Below, in pieces: positions 27,621 through 37,219 of a DNA stretch of 64,000 bases. Position 1 is the stretch's first letter. Each line of letters begins with the position of its first letter. Source of the DNA: Rhodococcus sp. PAMC28707 (lineage in GTDB: Bacteria > Actinomycetota > Actinomycetes > Mycobacteriales > Mycobacteriaceae); the NCBI RefSeq assembly GCF_004795915.1, contig NZ_CP039253.1:248001-312000 (forward strand). Direction: 5' to 3'. The position numbers were made by a program, and so were the translations under genes. The notes beneath the pieces were generated by a model, which saw nothing but the letters and a program-made list of their open reading frames with translations, ran no database searches and was not told where the DNA came from.

Positions 27621-27923
27621 TCAGGCAGCGCAGTCTCTGCAGACCAGAATTCCGCCCGCATCACTTGCCAATCGGCTCCGGTGATGGACGAGGAAGCAGC
27701 TCGAACAGGTGAACTCGTCGGCCTGCTTCGGCACCACACGAACCGATAGTTCTTCCCCGGACAAGTCAGCGCCCGGAAGTTCGAATGATTCTGCTGTGTC
27801 TGATTCGTCCACGTCGACCACAGCGGACTGCGCCTCGTTGCGGCGTGCCTTCAGCTCCTCGAGCGAATCCTCGGAGACATCGTCGGATTCTGTTCTTCTC
27901 GGTGCGTCGTAGTCGGTTGCCAT
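27621..27923 (-). CDS. DUF4193 zinc-ribbon-like small protein
   Basis: 100 residues. An acidic N-terminal helix region (TESDDVSEDSLEELKARRNEAQ) precedes a C-terminal Zn-ribbon with FTCSSCFLVHHRSRLA and ILVCRDCAA, that is two CxxC pairs. Good RBS (AGAGGAAC) just before the ATG. Strong family conservation across Actinobacteria (Rv2699c). Function unknown; one of three tiny metal-binding-type proteins within 10 kb of sigA here. Confidence 0.87.
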   Translation of the reverse strand: MATDYDAPRRTESDDVSEDSLEELKARRNEAQSAVVDVDESDTAESFELPGADLSGEELSVRVVPKQADEFTCSSCFLVHHRSRLASDAGGILVCRDCAA

Positions 27924-28517
27924 TGTTCCTCTAACCCCTCGTTCTCTTGCATGTTTCCGGTGGTTGCCGCGGGCGACGTCCTAGCATGATCGCCAGCTGT
28001 GATGAGGGCGCTTACGTTGCTCCCACCGTCCTGTTTCTTTTCGGTCCGCACTACTGAACCGTGCTGCCGTTCGAACCTTGTTACTGCAACTTCACTTGCA
28101 CTGCGCGACTGCCCGAGTCGAGGCGTCCGAAACTACATCGGTTGATGCCCGAATAGCTGTAATCGAAACCTGATCGATACCTCACCAATCGCTCTTGCGG
28201 TCCACCGAATCGGCTCCGTTCTGAAACCACCGGGGCCGCCAGACAATAGCCGAGCGGCGAGAGAATAGCTAGGACGAATCGCGGTCCTGCCTATTTCACC
28301 TGACCAATCCGCAAGAACAACCTCGAGCGCCAGTACATTCCGCGGGCGGTACGAACCGGCGCCGGCAGCCAACCGAACAGCCCGAAGATAGCCGGAGTGT
28401 GCACCTTCGGACAGCGGCAGTGCCCATCGTCTCCCTCGCCAACTACAGTGGGCGTGCGCCGACACTCGTTCGACTCGGCGCAGCTTCGATTCTGCCGACG
28501 GAAAGGCTTTCCACACC
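27924..28517. other. 594-bp intergenic region between divergent DUF4193 and cei
   Basis: No open frame here has convincing family content; the longest minus-strand frame (28133-28816) is a shadow of cei. The region must carry both divergent promoters: a TGnTAGGAC extended -10-like element faces DUF4193, and TACAGT near 28444 faces cei. I see no tRNA, riboswitch or strong hairpin. It is the longest non-coding stretch of the window. Confidence 0.6.
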
Positions 28518-29198
28518 GTGGTTTCTCTGATCACCGAGGGCCGATCGGCCGACGACCAAGGCCGTCCGTTTCGGCGCCGGCGAGCGTTTCCCATTCTGAT
28601 CGTGCTGCTCGTGCTGGCGCTCCTCGGTGTAGTGACCTGGATCCGAGTGTTCACGGCCGGCGAGGCTGCAACCACGACCGTTGCGTGCAATGCACCCTCG
28701 ACAGCGCCTGCGAGCGATGGCACCGTGCCTGCACCGCTCGGCGAACGCATCGACCCGTCGACCCTGTTGGAAGTGGAACCGGCGCCGGTCGCGAACACGA
28801 AGGTTCGGGTGTTCAACGCGAACGGAGAACGCGGACAGGCAGCAACGGTTGCTGCCGAGCTCAGCGACTACGGATTCGCGAGCGCACCGGACGTCCAGGT
28901 CGGTAACGATCCCGTCTACCTGGATCAGAATATGCAGTGCCAAGGCCAGATCCGGTTCGGTGCGGCTGGGACGGCTGCTGCGAGCACGATGTGGCTGGCT
29001 GCCCCTTGCGCCGAACTGATCCAGGACGGACGCCCCGACGACACCGTCGACTTGGCTCTGGGAACCTATTTCAAGGATTTGCAGCCGAACCCGGACGCAG
29101 AGTCGGTCCTGCAGTCGCTCGCTGGAGTGACGCCCGGCGCCGCACCTGCCCCGCTCGACATCGACCTGCTCTCGGCCGCGCGCAAAGCTCCCTGCTGA
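28518..29198 (+). CDS. cei: Envelope integrity protein Cei (LytR C-terminal domain)
   Basis: 226 residues. Short basic cytosolic N-terminus (PFRRRRAF), one membrane anchor PILIVLLVLALLGVVTWI at about residues 25-42, then an extracytoplasmic LytR_C-type domain with TKVRVFNANGERGQAATVAAELSDYGF. Matches Rv2700 (cei) in sequence type and position; that protein is described as required for cell-envelope integrity. GTG start with GAAAGG upstream at 28501-28506. It faces suhB tail-to-tail. Confidence 0.85.
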   Translation: MVSLITEGRSADDQGRPFRRRRAFPILIVLLVLALLGVVTWIRVFTAGEAATTTVACNAPSTAPASDGTVPAPLGERIDPSTLLEVEPAPVANTKVRVFNANGERGQAATVAAELSDYGFASAPDVQVGNDPVYLDQNMQCQGQIRFGAAGTAAASTMWLAAPCAELIQDGRPDDTVDLALGTYFKDLQPNPDAESVLQSLAGVTPGAAPAPLDIDLLSAARKAPC

Positions 29199-29222
29199 CC
29201 GATTATCGGCAGTAGGACTCGT

Positions 29223-30140
29223 TCAATCGGCCGCAATCGGATCCAGCGCACCCAGTCTCCGCAACGTTTCGGTGAAATCAGCTGCGATACCGGGTGCGAC
29301 CGCGACGGTGACCGCCCCGCCCGAACTCGTGGAGTTGGGATCGGGCAGAAGTACCATCGCTCCGGCCTCCTCGGCTATGAGTGAACCCGCTGCCCAATCC
29401 CACGGGCTCAGCCCATGTTCGAAATGGGCATCCACCGAGCCGGACGCCACCATGCACAAGTCCAGCGCTGCAGATCCGATCCGCCTGATATCGCGAACCA
29501 GCGGAAGCAATTCGCCGATGATGCGGCCTTGGACGGTTCGCCGAGCCGATCCGTATCCGAAGCCGGTGGCGACCAGGGCGAGAGACACCTCGACAACCGG
29601 ATTGCACACCAATTCTGTTGTGGTTCCGTCGTATTGGGTGACGGTCGCGCCGTACCCGCGCACCGCGGCATACACCTGTTCCCGCGCAACATCGACCACG
29701 ACTCCGACGAGGCTGACACCGTCGACCTGCGCAGCTACCGAAATCGCGTAGGCGGGTATGCCGTACAGAAAGTTCACTGTTCCGTCGATCGGGTCGAGCA
29801 CCCAGCGGACTCCGGCCACCGTGTCTGTGGCTCCCCCGCCCTCCTCGCCCAGGATCGGGTCACCGGGGCGACGCTCTGCCAGCAAGACCCGAAGCAAGTC
29901 CTCGGTTTCGGTGTCGACGATCGTGACGGGATCGGTCGGAGTGCTCTTGGTCTGCACCGATTCGCCGCCCGTCCCCACGGCCACAGCCGGAGCACCTGGA
30001 CCGAACACCTCGGGTCGCCTCGTACGCACATGGGCAGCTGCAGCAACGGCAACCTCGCGTGCAACCTCCATCAACTCCGTTGCAAGAGTTGAGCCCGGGT
30101 TCGATGACGACAAGTCCTGCGATACACGTGGGTTCGACAC
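29223..30140 (-). CDS. suhB: Inositol monophosphatase family protein SuhB
   Basis: 305 residues. Mg-dependent phosphatase fold with the two signature sites: [30 protein letters not shown] (metal motif DPIDGT) and [35 protein letters not shown] (C-terminal motif WDWAAG). Catalyses dephosphorylation of inositol-1-phosphate or similar, possibly for phosphatidylinositol and mycothiol synthesis. GTG 30140 is the longest start; an ATG further in (at MEVAREV) is also possible. Divergent from ppgK, as Rv2701c-Rv2702. Confidence 0.88.
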   Translation of the reverse strand: MSNPRVSQDLSSSNPGSTLATELMEVAREVAVAAAAHVRTRRPEVFGPGAPAVAVGTGGESVQTKSTPTDPVTIVDTETEDLLRVLLAERRPGDPILGEEGGGATDTVAGVRWVLDPIDGTVNFLYGIPAYAISVAAQVDGVSLVGVVVDVAREQVYAAVRGYGATVTQYDGTTTELVCNPVVEVSLALVATGFGYGSARRTVQGRIIGELLPLVRDIRRIGSAALDLCMVASGSVDAHFEHGLSPWDWAAGSLIAEEAGAMVLLPDPNSTSSGGAVTVAVAPGIAADFTETLRRLGALDPIAAD

Positions 30141-30338
30141 TCGACCATCGCATCACACCGCGCAGGGCAACACCACTCGACGCGATTCGCGATTTCGGTC
30201 CAATTGTCGAGTCGTCGACACATCGCCCACCGGATTGGACATCGAGGATCTATTCTCGGTAGTACAACAGTCTTCGAGCACGCAGATTCCAATGCACGTA
30301 TTCATTGCTTGATCCTCGACAACAGGAGAACGCGGCAT

Positions 30339-31142
30339 ATGACAGAGGCAGGTTCGGTATCGATCACAACCGACAGTGCACATCGGCACGGCTTCGGTGT
30401 CGACGTCGGCGGTAGTGGAATCAAGGGTGGGATCGTGGACCTGGTCACCGGGGAGTTGGTCGGTGACCGATACAAGATCGAGACTCCCCAACCCGCGACC
30501 CCGGATGCCATTGCGAGCGTCGTCGCGCAGATCGTGCAGCACTTCGGCTGGACCGGATCGATCGGCGTGACTCTTCCCGCCGTTGTCACCGGCGGTGTTG
30601 CGCGCTCGGCAGCAAATATCGACGAGTCATGGATCGACACCGACGCAAGGGCTTTGTTCGCCAAGGCGATCGGCAACGACAACATCACGGTCCTCAACGA
30701 TGCCGACGCTGCAGGAATTGCAGAAGACCGCTTCGGTGGAGGCAAGGACAAAACCGGCGTCGTCGTGCTCCTCACCTTCGGCACCGGGATCGGGTCCGCT
30801 GTTCTTCACAACGGTGTGTTGCTTCCCAATACCGAGCTCGGACATCTCGAGGTCCACGGCAAGGAAGCGGAACATCGCGCCGCCTCGTCGGTGAAGGAGT
30901 CCAAGGATTTGTCCTACAAGGAGTGGGCCAAGGAAGTATCGAAGGTCCTCGCGACGTTCGAGGCACTGCTGTGGCCCGATCTTTTCATTGCCGGCGGGGG
31001 AATAAGTCGCAAAAGCGAGAAGTGGATTCCGCATTTGACCAACAGAACACCAGTGGTGGCAGCCACTTTGTTGAATACCGCAGGCATCGTCGGTGCGGCT
31101 CTAGCAGCCGACACAGCGCGCGATACAGCCATCGACCGGTAA
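30339..31142 (+). CDS. ppgK: Polyphosphate glucokinase
   Basis: 267 residues. Phosphorylates glucose with polyphosphate or ATP. ROK-type phosphate-1 motif [15 protein letters not shown] near residue 20, and [12 protein letters not shown] (phosphate 2), [13 protein letters not shown], plus the adenosine-side [13 protein letters not shown]. Start ATG 30339 with AGGAGA at 30324-30329. Precedes sigA by 123 bp on the same strand. Known mycobacterial counterpart Rv2702. Confidence 0.93.
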   Translation: MTEAGSVSITTDSAHRHGFGVDVGGSGIKGGIVDLVTGELVGDRYKIETPQPATPDAIASVVAQIVQHFGWTGSIGVTLPAVVTGGVARSAANIDESWIDTDARALFAKAIGNDNITVLNDADAAGIAEDRFGGGKDKTGVVVLLTFGTGIGSAVLHNGVLLPNTELGHLEVHGKEAEHRAASSVKESKDLSYKEWAKEVSKVLATFEALLWPDLFIAGGGISRKSEKWIPHLTNRTPVVAATLLNTAGIVGAALAADTARDTAIDR

Positions 31143-31161
31143 CAAAGTTCCTGTGGGTCGT

Positions 31162-31167
31162 TACAAT
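31162..31167 (+). promoter_or_regulatory. Candidate -10 box (TACAAT) for sigA
   Basis: TACAAT lies about 98 bp upstream of the sigA GTG, in the 123-bp spacer after ppgK. It is the best vegetative -10 match in the spacer; no convincing -35 is seen. The sigA leader would be about 90 nt. Confidence 0.35.
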
Positions 31168-31265
31168 GGGGGAAGCCGGTCTGCACGCCGGCACATTCGA
31201 CAAGACCTCTCCGCCGGAAACCACTCTGGCGTGACGCCGCACGACACCGTCACGAAAGGGCGTAC

Positions 31266-32642
31266 GTGGCAGCCACCGATATTCGTCAGACCGTAGATTC
31301 AGCATCGGAGTCTGCGTCCACTGCACCTGCTGCGGAAGCACCGACCGGCACGACCCTGGAGGTCGGAGCTGCACCAGCGGCAAAGGTCGCGTCAGCACCG
31401 GCCAAGAAAGCCGCCGCCAAAAAAGCTCCCGCCAAACGCGCAGCAGCCAAGAAAGCTCCTGCTAAGAAAGCACCCGCGAAGAAGTCCGCCGAAGATGCGA
31501 CCTCCGACGCTGATGCCCCCGGCATCGATGAGATCGACATCTCCGAAGGAGATATCGCCGCGGCAGCCGACGACGTCGTCGAGGTTGTTGCCGTGGGCGC
31601 AGACACCGAAGAAGAGACGACCACAGAGCCCACTGCAGAAGACAAGGCGTCCGGAGACTTCGTCTGGGACGAAGAGGAGTCAGAGGCGCTTCGCCAAGCC
31701 CGTAAGGACGCCGAGCTCACTGCTTCGGCCGACTCGGTCCGCGCGTACCTGAAGCAGATCGGCAAAGTTGCACTTCTCAACGCCGAAGAAGAGGTCGAGC
31801 TCGCCAAGCGAATCGAAGCAGGCCTCTTCGCGACCGAAAAGATGCGCGAGTTCGCCGAAAAAGGCGAGAAGCTCCCCGTGGCCGCACGACGCGACTACAC
31901 CTGGATCTGCCGCGACGGTAACCGCGCAAAAAATCACCTTCTCGAGGCCAACCTTCGACTTGTCGTGTCACTGGCCAAGCGATACACCGGTCGCGGGATG
32001 GCCTTCCTGGACCTGATTCAGGAGGGAAACCTGGGCCTGATTCGTGCCGTCGAGAAGTTCGACTACACCAAGGGTTACAAGTTCTCCACGTACGCCACGT
32101 GGTGGATCCGGCAGGCCATCACCAGGGCCATGGCCGATCAGGCACGTACGATCCGCATCCCGGTGCACATGGTCGAGGTCATCAACAAGCTCGGCCGTAT
32201 CCAGCGTGAGCTTCTTCAGGACTTGGGTCGTGAGCCCACCCCCGAAGAGCTCGCCAAGGAAATGGACATCACGCCTGAAAAGGTTCTCGAGATCCAGCAG
32301 TACGCTCGTGAGCCGATTTCGCTCGACCAGACGATTGGCGACGAGGGCGACAGCCAGCTCGGCGATTTCATCGAGGACTCCGAGGCTGTCGTGGCAGTGG
32401 ACGCCGTGTCGTTCACGCTGCTTCAGGATCAACTCCAGTCGGTACTCGAGACACTGTCCGAACGAGAGGCGGGTGTCGTTCGTCTCCGCTTCGGTCTGAC
32501 CGACGGACAGCCACGCACTCTGGACGAGATCGGTCAGGTCTACGGCGTGACGCGTGAGCGTATTCGACAGATCGAGTCGAAGACGATGTCCAAGCTTCGG
32601 CACCCATCCCGTTCGCAGGTACTTCGGGACTACCTGGACTGA
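31266..32642 (+). CDS. sigA: Principal RNA polymerase sigma factor SigA
   Basis: 458 residues. The N-terminal 135 residues are low-complexity: repeats of Lys-Lys-Ala-Pro-Ala-Lys type (residues 40-80), then an acidic stretch. From about residue 136 ([19 protein letters not shown]) it is a group 1 sigma: region 1.2 [13 protein letters not shown], region 2 [20 protein letters not shown] and [14 protein letters not shown], region 3, and region 4 with [22 protein letters not shown]-terminus ends LRDYLD as in mycobacteria. GTG start with AAAGGG just upstream. Confidence 0.96.
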   Translation: MAATDIRQTVDSASESASTAPAAEAPTGTTLEVGAAPAAKVASAPAKKAAAKKAPAKRAAAKKAPAKKAPAKKSAEDATSDADAPGIDEIDISEGDIAAAADDVVEVVAVGADTEEETTTEPTAEDKASGDFVWDEEESEALRQARKDAELTASADSVRAYLKQIGKVALLNAEEEVELAKRIEAGLFATEKMREFAEKGEKLPVAARRDYTWICRDGNRAKNHLLEANLRLVVSLAKRYTGRGMAFLDLIQEGNLGLIRAVEKFDYTKGYKFSTYATWWIRQAITRAMADQARTIRIPVHMVEVINKLGRIQRELLQDLGREPTPEELAKEMDITPEKVLEIQQYAREPISLDQTIGDEGDSQLGDFIEDSEAVVAVDAVSFTLLQDQLQSVLETLSEREAGVVRLRFGLTDGQPRTLDEIGQVYGVTRERIRQIESKTMSKLRHPSRSQVLRDYLD

Positions 32643-32659
32643 TTCTTTCCATCAGCGCA

Positions 32660-32697
32660 GAAAGCCGCCGTCCACACAGTGGGCGGCGGCTTTCTTC
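32660..32697 (+). terminator. Intrinsic terminator after sigA
   Basis: GAAAGCCGCCG (32660-32670) pairs with CGGCGGCTTTC (32684-32694), 11 bp, followed by TTCG. It lies 17 bp after the sigA stop and before the convergent DUF952 gene. Confidence 0.8.
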
Positions 32698-32788
32698 GTA
32701 TCCGGTCGCGAACATTCGGCGGCATCGGTTCGGTAGGCAATAGCATTTCGGCAGGACTATTGGTTCGACAAGCACGCGAAGGGGACGA

Positions 32789-33148
32789 TCAAAGCTTCGG
32801 AGGCCCGAATTTCCCATCCTCGTTCGGGGCATAGTCGACGACGCCGATGACCGCAGACGTCGGCAGCGGCCCGTAGAGATGCGGAAAGTGCATCGCTTCC
32901 GGATCCCCCGGCACGCCGGGCTCCCAGCGCACTGGTGATCCGAGACGGTCAGGGTCCACAAGCAGCAGGACCACATCGGTTCGTCCCGCGAATAGCCTGT
33001 TGGCGGGTAGATGGACCTGCTCCACTGTGGAGAGGTGCACGAACCCGATGTCGTCGAAACCGGGCGGCCGGATCTCGCTCGAAGCACGCACGGACAACCA
33101 TTCTTCGATGCTGCACATGTGAAGCAGAATGGACGAGGTCTTGGTCAC
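32789..33148 (-). CDS. DUF952 family protein
   Basis: 119 residues. Starts ILLHMCSIEEWLSVR close to the N-terminus, has GFVHLSTVEQVHLPANRLF (conserved HLS motif) and a C-terminal FPHLYGPLPTSAVIGVVDYAPNEDGKF: the DUF952 pattern seen in many bacteria. The fold is ADP-ribosyltransferase-like, but no activity is established. GTG 33148 is chosen; an upstream in-frame start at 33208 adds 20 residues outside the domain. Confidence 0.82.
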   Translation of the reverse strand: MTKTSSILLHMCSIEEWLSVRASSEIRPPGFDDIGFVHLSTVEQVHLPANRLFAGRTDVVLLLVDPDRLGSPVRWEPGVPGDPEAMHFPHLYGPLPTSAVIGVVDYAPNEDGKFGPPKL

Positions 33149-33458
33149 GTCGTCATCGTACGAGACAGGTACGCCGAATCGACTCGTGGACAATCGTTCA
33201 CATCGCACTTCCGCGATGTCGCGAACGAAACGCCGATCGCTTACGAAAAGGAATCAGCTGTAAGCGAACGCAGTTTTCGGCAAAGCCCAACTGCCAGGGG
33301 CTTTCCGATCGTTTCCTGTTAGTGACAACACAAAGAAACACCTATGGGAACAACGCGTGACTGCCAAACGTCTGAGAGAGTGTACGGACCGCGCCATACC
33401 GACGCGGCGGACCGGCCCCAGGCGATCGCTTGATACCGAAAGCCAGTACGGAGGAGTC
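33149..33458. other. 310-bp spacer between divergent DUF952 and DUF7455 genes
   Basis: No gene seen. GGGAAC at 33346-33351 and CGTC at 33369-33372, 17 nt apart, resemble an ECF-type promoter for DUF7455 but the -10 is one base off the GTT core. Low-confidence reading. Confidence 0.35.
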
Positions 33459-33653
33459 ATGCCCGGAACATTGACCAGCCCACAATTGACAGCGACCGAC
33501 CGGTGCGACCGGTGCGGCGCTGGGGCTCGTGCACGTGTTGTGCTCTCGACCGGTGGAGAACTCCTGTTCTGCGGCCATCATGCCAAGGAGCACGAGGACC
33601 GACTGCGTGAAGTGAACGCAACAGTGATGACCGAATCGGACTCTGCAGTGTAA
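33459..33653 (+). CDS. DUF7455-type small zinc-binding protein
   Basis: 64 residues (MPGTLTSPQLTATDRCDRCG...). CDRCG and FCGHHAKEH give a CxxC plus C-x-HH metal site. The start is ATG 33459 with GGAGG at 33450-33454; the longer frame from 33357 adds an unlikely basic stretch. A strong bidirectional hairpin follows 57 bp after its end. Common in Actinobacteria near sigA; function unknown. Confidence 0.83.
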   Translation: MPGTLTSPQLTATDRCDRCGAGARARVVLSTGGELLFCGHHAKEHEDRLREVNATVMTESDSAV

Positions 33654-33710
33654 CCGGCTCGCTCGTATCGGAAGGCGCATGCGCCGACGAATCGACAGTC
33701 ATGTGAAACC

Positions 33711-33748
33711 GGAACGGGTGGCCACGAGAAATCGTGGCCACCCGTTCC
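33711..33748. terminator. Perfect 17-bp stem, GAAA-loop bidirectional terminator
   Basis: GGAACGGGTGGCCACGA (33711-33727) pairs exactly with 33732-33748 around a GAAA tetraloop. It sits between the convergent DUF7455 gene (ends 33653) and helicase gene (ends 33779). The T-tract is modest on both strands (GCTCTGCTTCC forward; GGTTTC reverse). Confidence 0.75.
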
Positions 33749-33778
33749 GCTCTGCTTCCGGGATCGAACGTATCCGCC

Positions 33779-35554
33779 CTACATCTTCCGCAGTTGAACG
33801 ATCCGCTCGCTCAGCTGATCTGCGGTGGCCATAGCAGTCGGTGGCCCGCCACAGATGCGCCGTAAGTCCCCGTGAATGACCCCGTGGGGCTTCCCGGTGC
33901 GATGGTGGTACACCGCAACCAAACTGTTGAGTTCACGACGAAGCCCGGCCAGCTGGCCGGCCGAGGATGCACGTTCCGACACCGCTACCGGAGCGGGTAC
34001 GGACAGCCCGGGCGCTGTCGGCTTGTCGATCTGTTCCTGCTGCCGCTGACGAAGCAGGTCGCGCATCTGCTTGGCATCCAACAGCCCAGGTAGGCCGAGG
34101 TAATCGGCTTCCTCGTCGCTTCCCGAGAACGTCGCAGTCCCGAACGAGGATCCGTCGTAGATCACCTGATCGAGCTCCGCGTCGGCACCGAGCGAGGTGT
34201 ACGCCTTCTCTTCCTCGCCTAGTTCGTCTTTCTGCTTGTTGGCATCGGCGAGCAACTCGTCGTCGAACCCGTCCTTTTCGCGATGGGGCTTACCCAGTAC
34301 GTGGTCACGCTGCGCCTCGAGTTGACTCGCCAAGTCCAACAGGACCGGCACCGACGGCAGAAAAACGCTTGCGGTCTCCCCCTTGCGCCGTGATCGAACG
34401 AAACGACCGATGGCCTGAGCGAAATAGAGCGGCGTCGACGCGCTAGTCGCGTACACACCCACCGCCAATCGCGGAACGTCGACGCCCTCCGACACCATTC
34501 GGACCGCAACCATCCACTGTTGGGTGCTTTTCCCGAACTCGGCGATCCGCGCCGAGGACGTCGGGTCGTCGGACAAAACGATCGACGGCGCTTCCCCGGT
34601 GATCACCTCGAGCAGCTTGGCGTAGGCACGCGCGACGGTTTGGTCGGTCGCGATCACGAGTCCACCTGCGTCCGGCATGCCTCCGGCCCTCAGTTGCCCG
34701 AGTCTGGTGTGTGCGGCCAACAGCACAGCGGGCATCCAGTCGCCCTGCGGATCGAGGGCCGTCCGCCACGCCCGTGCGGTCTGCTCGGCACTCAGTGGCT
34801 CACCCAGACGTGCGGTGAACTCTTCCCCGGCGTTGTCTCGCCACCGCGCCTCACCCGAATACGCGAGGAACACCACCGGCCGTACGACACCGTCGGCCAA
34901 AGCCTCCGAATAGCCGTACGAGTGGTCGGCGCGTGAACGCATCAACCCCTCTTCGTCCGGTTCGTAATTGATGAACGGAATCGGGCTGTCGTCGCTGCGG
35001 AAAGGTGTACCGGTCAACGCCAGTCTGCGCGTTGCATCACCGAATGCCTCGCGGATGCCCTCGCCCCAACTCTTGGCGTCGCCACCGTGATGGATCTCGT
35101 CGAGGATGACGAGCGTGCGTCGAGCCTCGGTGCGCACCCGATGACGAAACGGGTGTGAAGCGATCTGGGCATACGTGACGACCACGCCGTGGTAGTCACT
35201 CGAGGTCTGACCGGTCGAGTTGGAGAAGCGAGAGTCGAGCGCAATTCCGACGCGAGCAGCGGATTCCGCCCACTGGTGCTTCAAGTGTTCGGTCGGGGCG
35301 ACGACAGTGATCTGATCGACGGTTCGGTGCGCCAACAACTCCGATGCGACGCGCAAGGCGAAGGTGGTCTTACCTGCTCCCGGCGTCGCGACTGCGAGAA
35401 AGTCCTTGGGTGAGGCCACCAGATACCGGGTCAGGGCGCGCCTCTGCCATGCGCGCAGCGGCGCGCCACCTGCCGAAGTTTCGGTGGGTGCTCTTTGGTC
35501 TGTTGATTCGGCTTCGGTCATGTCAGTGCTCACTGGCCCGCCGGTTCCTGGCAT
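33779..35554 (-). CDS. SF2 DEAD/DEAH-type helicase (DEIH)
   Basis: 591 residues. Walker A VATPGAGKTTFALRVA at about residue 55, Walker B LVILDEIHHGGD, motif III LTGTPFRSDD, then a helicase C domain with MVSEGVDVPRL and QAIGRFVRSRRKGE (arginine finger region). Related to type III restriction ResIII/RapA-like subunits. The C-terminal third is specific to this family. ATG 35554 is used; ATG 35521 and GTG 35533 are alternatives. No methyltransferase or specificity gene is nearby, so restriction is not implied. Probably acts on DNA. Confidence 0.85.
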   Translation of the reverse strand: MPGTGGPVSTDMTEAESTDQRAPTETSAGGAPLRAWQRRALTRYLVASPKDFLAVATPGAGKTTFALRVASELLAHRTVDQITVVAPTEHLKHQWAESAARVGIALDSRFSNSTGQTSSDYHGVVVTYAQIASHPFRHRVRTEARRTLVILDEIHHGGDAKSWGEGIREAFGDATRRLALTGTPFRSDDSPIPFINYEPDEEGLMRSRADHSYGYSEALADGVVRPVVFLAYSGEARWRDNAGEEFTARLGEPLSAEQTARAWRTALDPQGDWMPAVLLAAHTRLGQLRAGGMPDAGGLVIATDQTVARAYAKLLEVITGEAPSIVLSDDPTSSARIAEFGKSTQQWMVAVRMVSEGVDVPRLAVGVYATSASTPLYFAQAIGRFVRSRRKGETASVFLPSVPVLLDLASQLEAQRDHVLGKPHREKDGFDDELLADANKQKDELGEEEKAYTSLGADAELDQVIYDGSSFGTATFSGSDEEADYLGLPGLLDAKQMRDLLRQRQQEQIDKPTAPGLSVPAPVAVSERASSAGQLAGLRRELNSLVAVYHHRTGKPHGVIHGDLRRICGGPPTAMATADQLSERIVQLRKM

Positions 35555-35733
35555 TCGATCGAATTCCTCGCGCTCTCGGTTGCCCTGCAGTTCCCGCCGT
35601 GGAGCCTATCGCTCCGCACCGACCGATCTCGCATCGGAAGGAGCACCCGAGGGGCTCGATCGTTCGACTGCTCCAGCGACACGACGGGTGTAAACGGGCA
35701 CTCCGAGCCTCGTTCAGGAATGCTGGAGGAATC

Positions 35734-36927
35734 ATGAGTGATTCTGCAGGCGAAACACCACCGAGAGAGCAGTTGTCCAGGAGACGGCCGCTTCGATCCA
35801 CATGGGTTGTGACGCTTCGCACACTGACCAAGTCCTGGGACGACTCGATCTTCAGCAAAGCTGCGACTGCGGCGTTCTGGCAGACGCTCTCACTCCCGCC
35901 ATTGTTGCTCGGAGTACTCGGCAGTCTCGGGTTCGTCGCCGGCTGGTTCGGTCCCAACACCATCGACATCATCGAGTCGAAGATCATCACTTTCAGCAGC
36001 ACGGTATTCAGCGACAGCGTCGTCGACGGCATCATCACCCCGACGGTGCAGGACATTCTCCAGCAAGGACGAGGCGAGGTCGTGTCCGCTGGTTTCGTAC
36101 TGTCTCTGTGGGCGGGATCGTCGGCGATCTCCACGTTCGTCGATTCGATAGTCGAAGCGCACGGCCAGCAGGATGCACGTAACCCGATTTGGCAGCGAGT
36201 GTTCGCCCTGCTGCTCTACATGGCGTTTCTGATCGCAGCAGTGTTCGTCCTACCGCTGGTTGCGCTGGGCCCTACGTACGTGAAGCAGATCCTCCCGGGT
36301 TCATGGTTCGAAATCGGTACCGAACTGATCGACTTCTTCTACTACCCCGCCGTCGGACTGCTTCTCATCGCCGGATTGACCACGCTCTACAAGGTGGCGC
36401 TGCATACGTCTCTCCCGTGGCACCGACTCTTGGGGGGAGCATTGCTCGCAGGCGTGTTCTTCATGATCGCCAGCGCGGTGCTTCGCCGTTATCTGACCTG
36501 GATCACCGGAACCGGGTACACCTATGGCGCGCTGGCGACCCCCATCGCGTTTCTTCTGTTCACTTTCTTCCTGGGGTTCGCAGTCGTTCTCGGTGCAGAG
36601 TTCAACGCGACAATTCAGGAGTTCTTCCCCGCGCGCGCAACCAGGATCGATCAGATGAAGGGATGGCTTGCTGCGCAGGCAGATTCCGAGGAGTCGGGGC
36701 CTGTTACAGCGGTTGCGTGGAGGTTGGCTACAGGCCCCATCCGGGCCGGTCAGGACAGGGGCCGATCGAACGGGTTCAAGGAAGCATCGGGGAGTTCGCC
36801 CTCCCCCGACACCTCGGCGGAACCCGACGGCCCACCTCAGCCGGGCCCTACCCCTAAGGTGCCGCCCTCCGGCGATCAACTGCCGAATCCGGGCCGCGGT
36901 CAGTCGCCCTTCTTCAATCCCTCGTAG
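35734..36927 (+). CDS. YihY/virulence factor BrkB family membrane protein
   Basis: 397 residues. About six membrane segments (AAFWQTLSLPPLLLGVLGSLGFVAGW, VFALLLYMAFLIAAVFVLPLVAL, YYPAVGLLLIAGLTTLYKVAL, LLGGALLAGVFFMIASAVL, LATPIAFLLFTFFLGFAVVLGAE), then a Pro/Gly-rich cytosolic tail. The layout and motif FNATIQE fit the YihY/BrkB family (Rv2707). Function uncertain; older RNase BN annotation is not supported. ATG at 35734 has a good GGAGGA RBS. Its last 28 bp overlap the DUF3039 gene on the other strand. Confidence 0.87.
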   Translation: MSDSAGETPPREQLSRRRPLRSTWVVTLRTLTKSWDDSIFSKAATAAFWQTLSLPPLLLGVLGSLGFVAGWFGPNTIDIIESKIITFSSTVFSDSVVDGIITPTVQDILQQGRGEVVSAGFVLSLWAGSSAISTFVDSIVEAHGQQDARNPIWQRVFALLLYMAFLIAAVFVLPLVALGPTYVKQILPGSWFEIGTELIDFFYYPAVGLLLIAGLTTLYKVALHTSLPWHRLLGGALLAGVFFMIASAVLRRYLTWITGTGYTYGALATPIAFLLFTFFLGFAVVLGAEFNATIQEFFPARATRIDQMKGWLAAQADSEESGPVTAVAWRLATGPIRAGQDRGRSNGFKEASGSSPSPDTSAEPDGPPQPGPTPKVPPSGDQLPNPGRGQSPFFNPS

Positions 36928-37136
36928 ACCTTTTTGCAATCGGGACACACCGGCGAGCCCGGCTTCGCCGATTTGGTCACCGGAAAAACTTCACCGCACA
37001 GCGCGACGACGTGTGTGCCCATCACTGCGCTTTCGGTGATCTTGTTCTTCTTCACGTAATGAAAGAATTTCGGGCGGTCGTCTTCCGTGGTTTCGTCCGG
37101 CGCGATCTCGGGGCGGTCTTTCGTCTGAGTGCTCAT
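36900..37136 (-). CDS. DUF3039 small metal-binding protein
   Basis: 78 residues. KFFHYVKKNKITESAVMGTHVVALCGEVFPVTKSAKPGSPVCPDCKKVYEGL, given here only as its key residues: a His/Cys pair in HVVALCGE and CPDC near the C-terminus, a likely Zn site. ATG 37136 is the start used; the open frame to 37154 adds five residues. Counterpart of Rv2708c. Third of the tiny zinc-type proteins near sigA. It overlaps the 3' end of the YihY-type gene by 28 bp. Confidence 0.84.
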   Translation of the reverse strand: MSTQTKDRPEIAPDETTEDDRPKFFHYVKKNKITESAVMGTHVVALCGEVFPVTKSAKPGSPVCPDCKKVYEGLKKGD

Positions 37137-37219
37137 GATTCGATTATTCCGCATCCGTCGTTATGAGACGAACGACGCCGGCAAGTGCATTCCGGGTGAG
37201 GTAGTGCCACAGTGGAGGG

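Noticed and set aside
31376..31500. Lys/Ala/Pro-rich repeats inside sigA suspected as a tandem repeat element
   Set aside because: They encode the normal low-complexity N-terminal extension of actinobacterial SigA and vary between codons.
33779..35554. SF2 helicase as part of a restriction-modification or defence system
   Set aside because: It resembles ResIII-type helicases, but no nuclease, modification or specificity gene is adjacent, and the neighbours are core genes.
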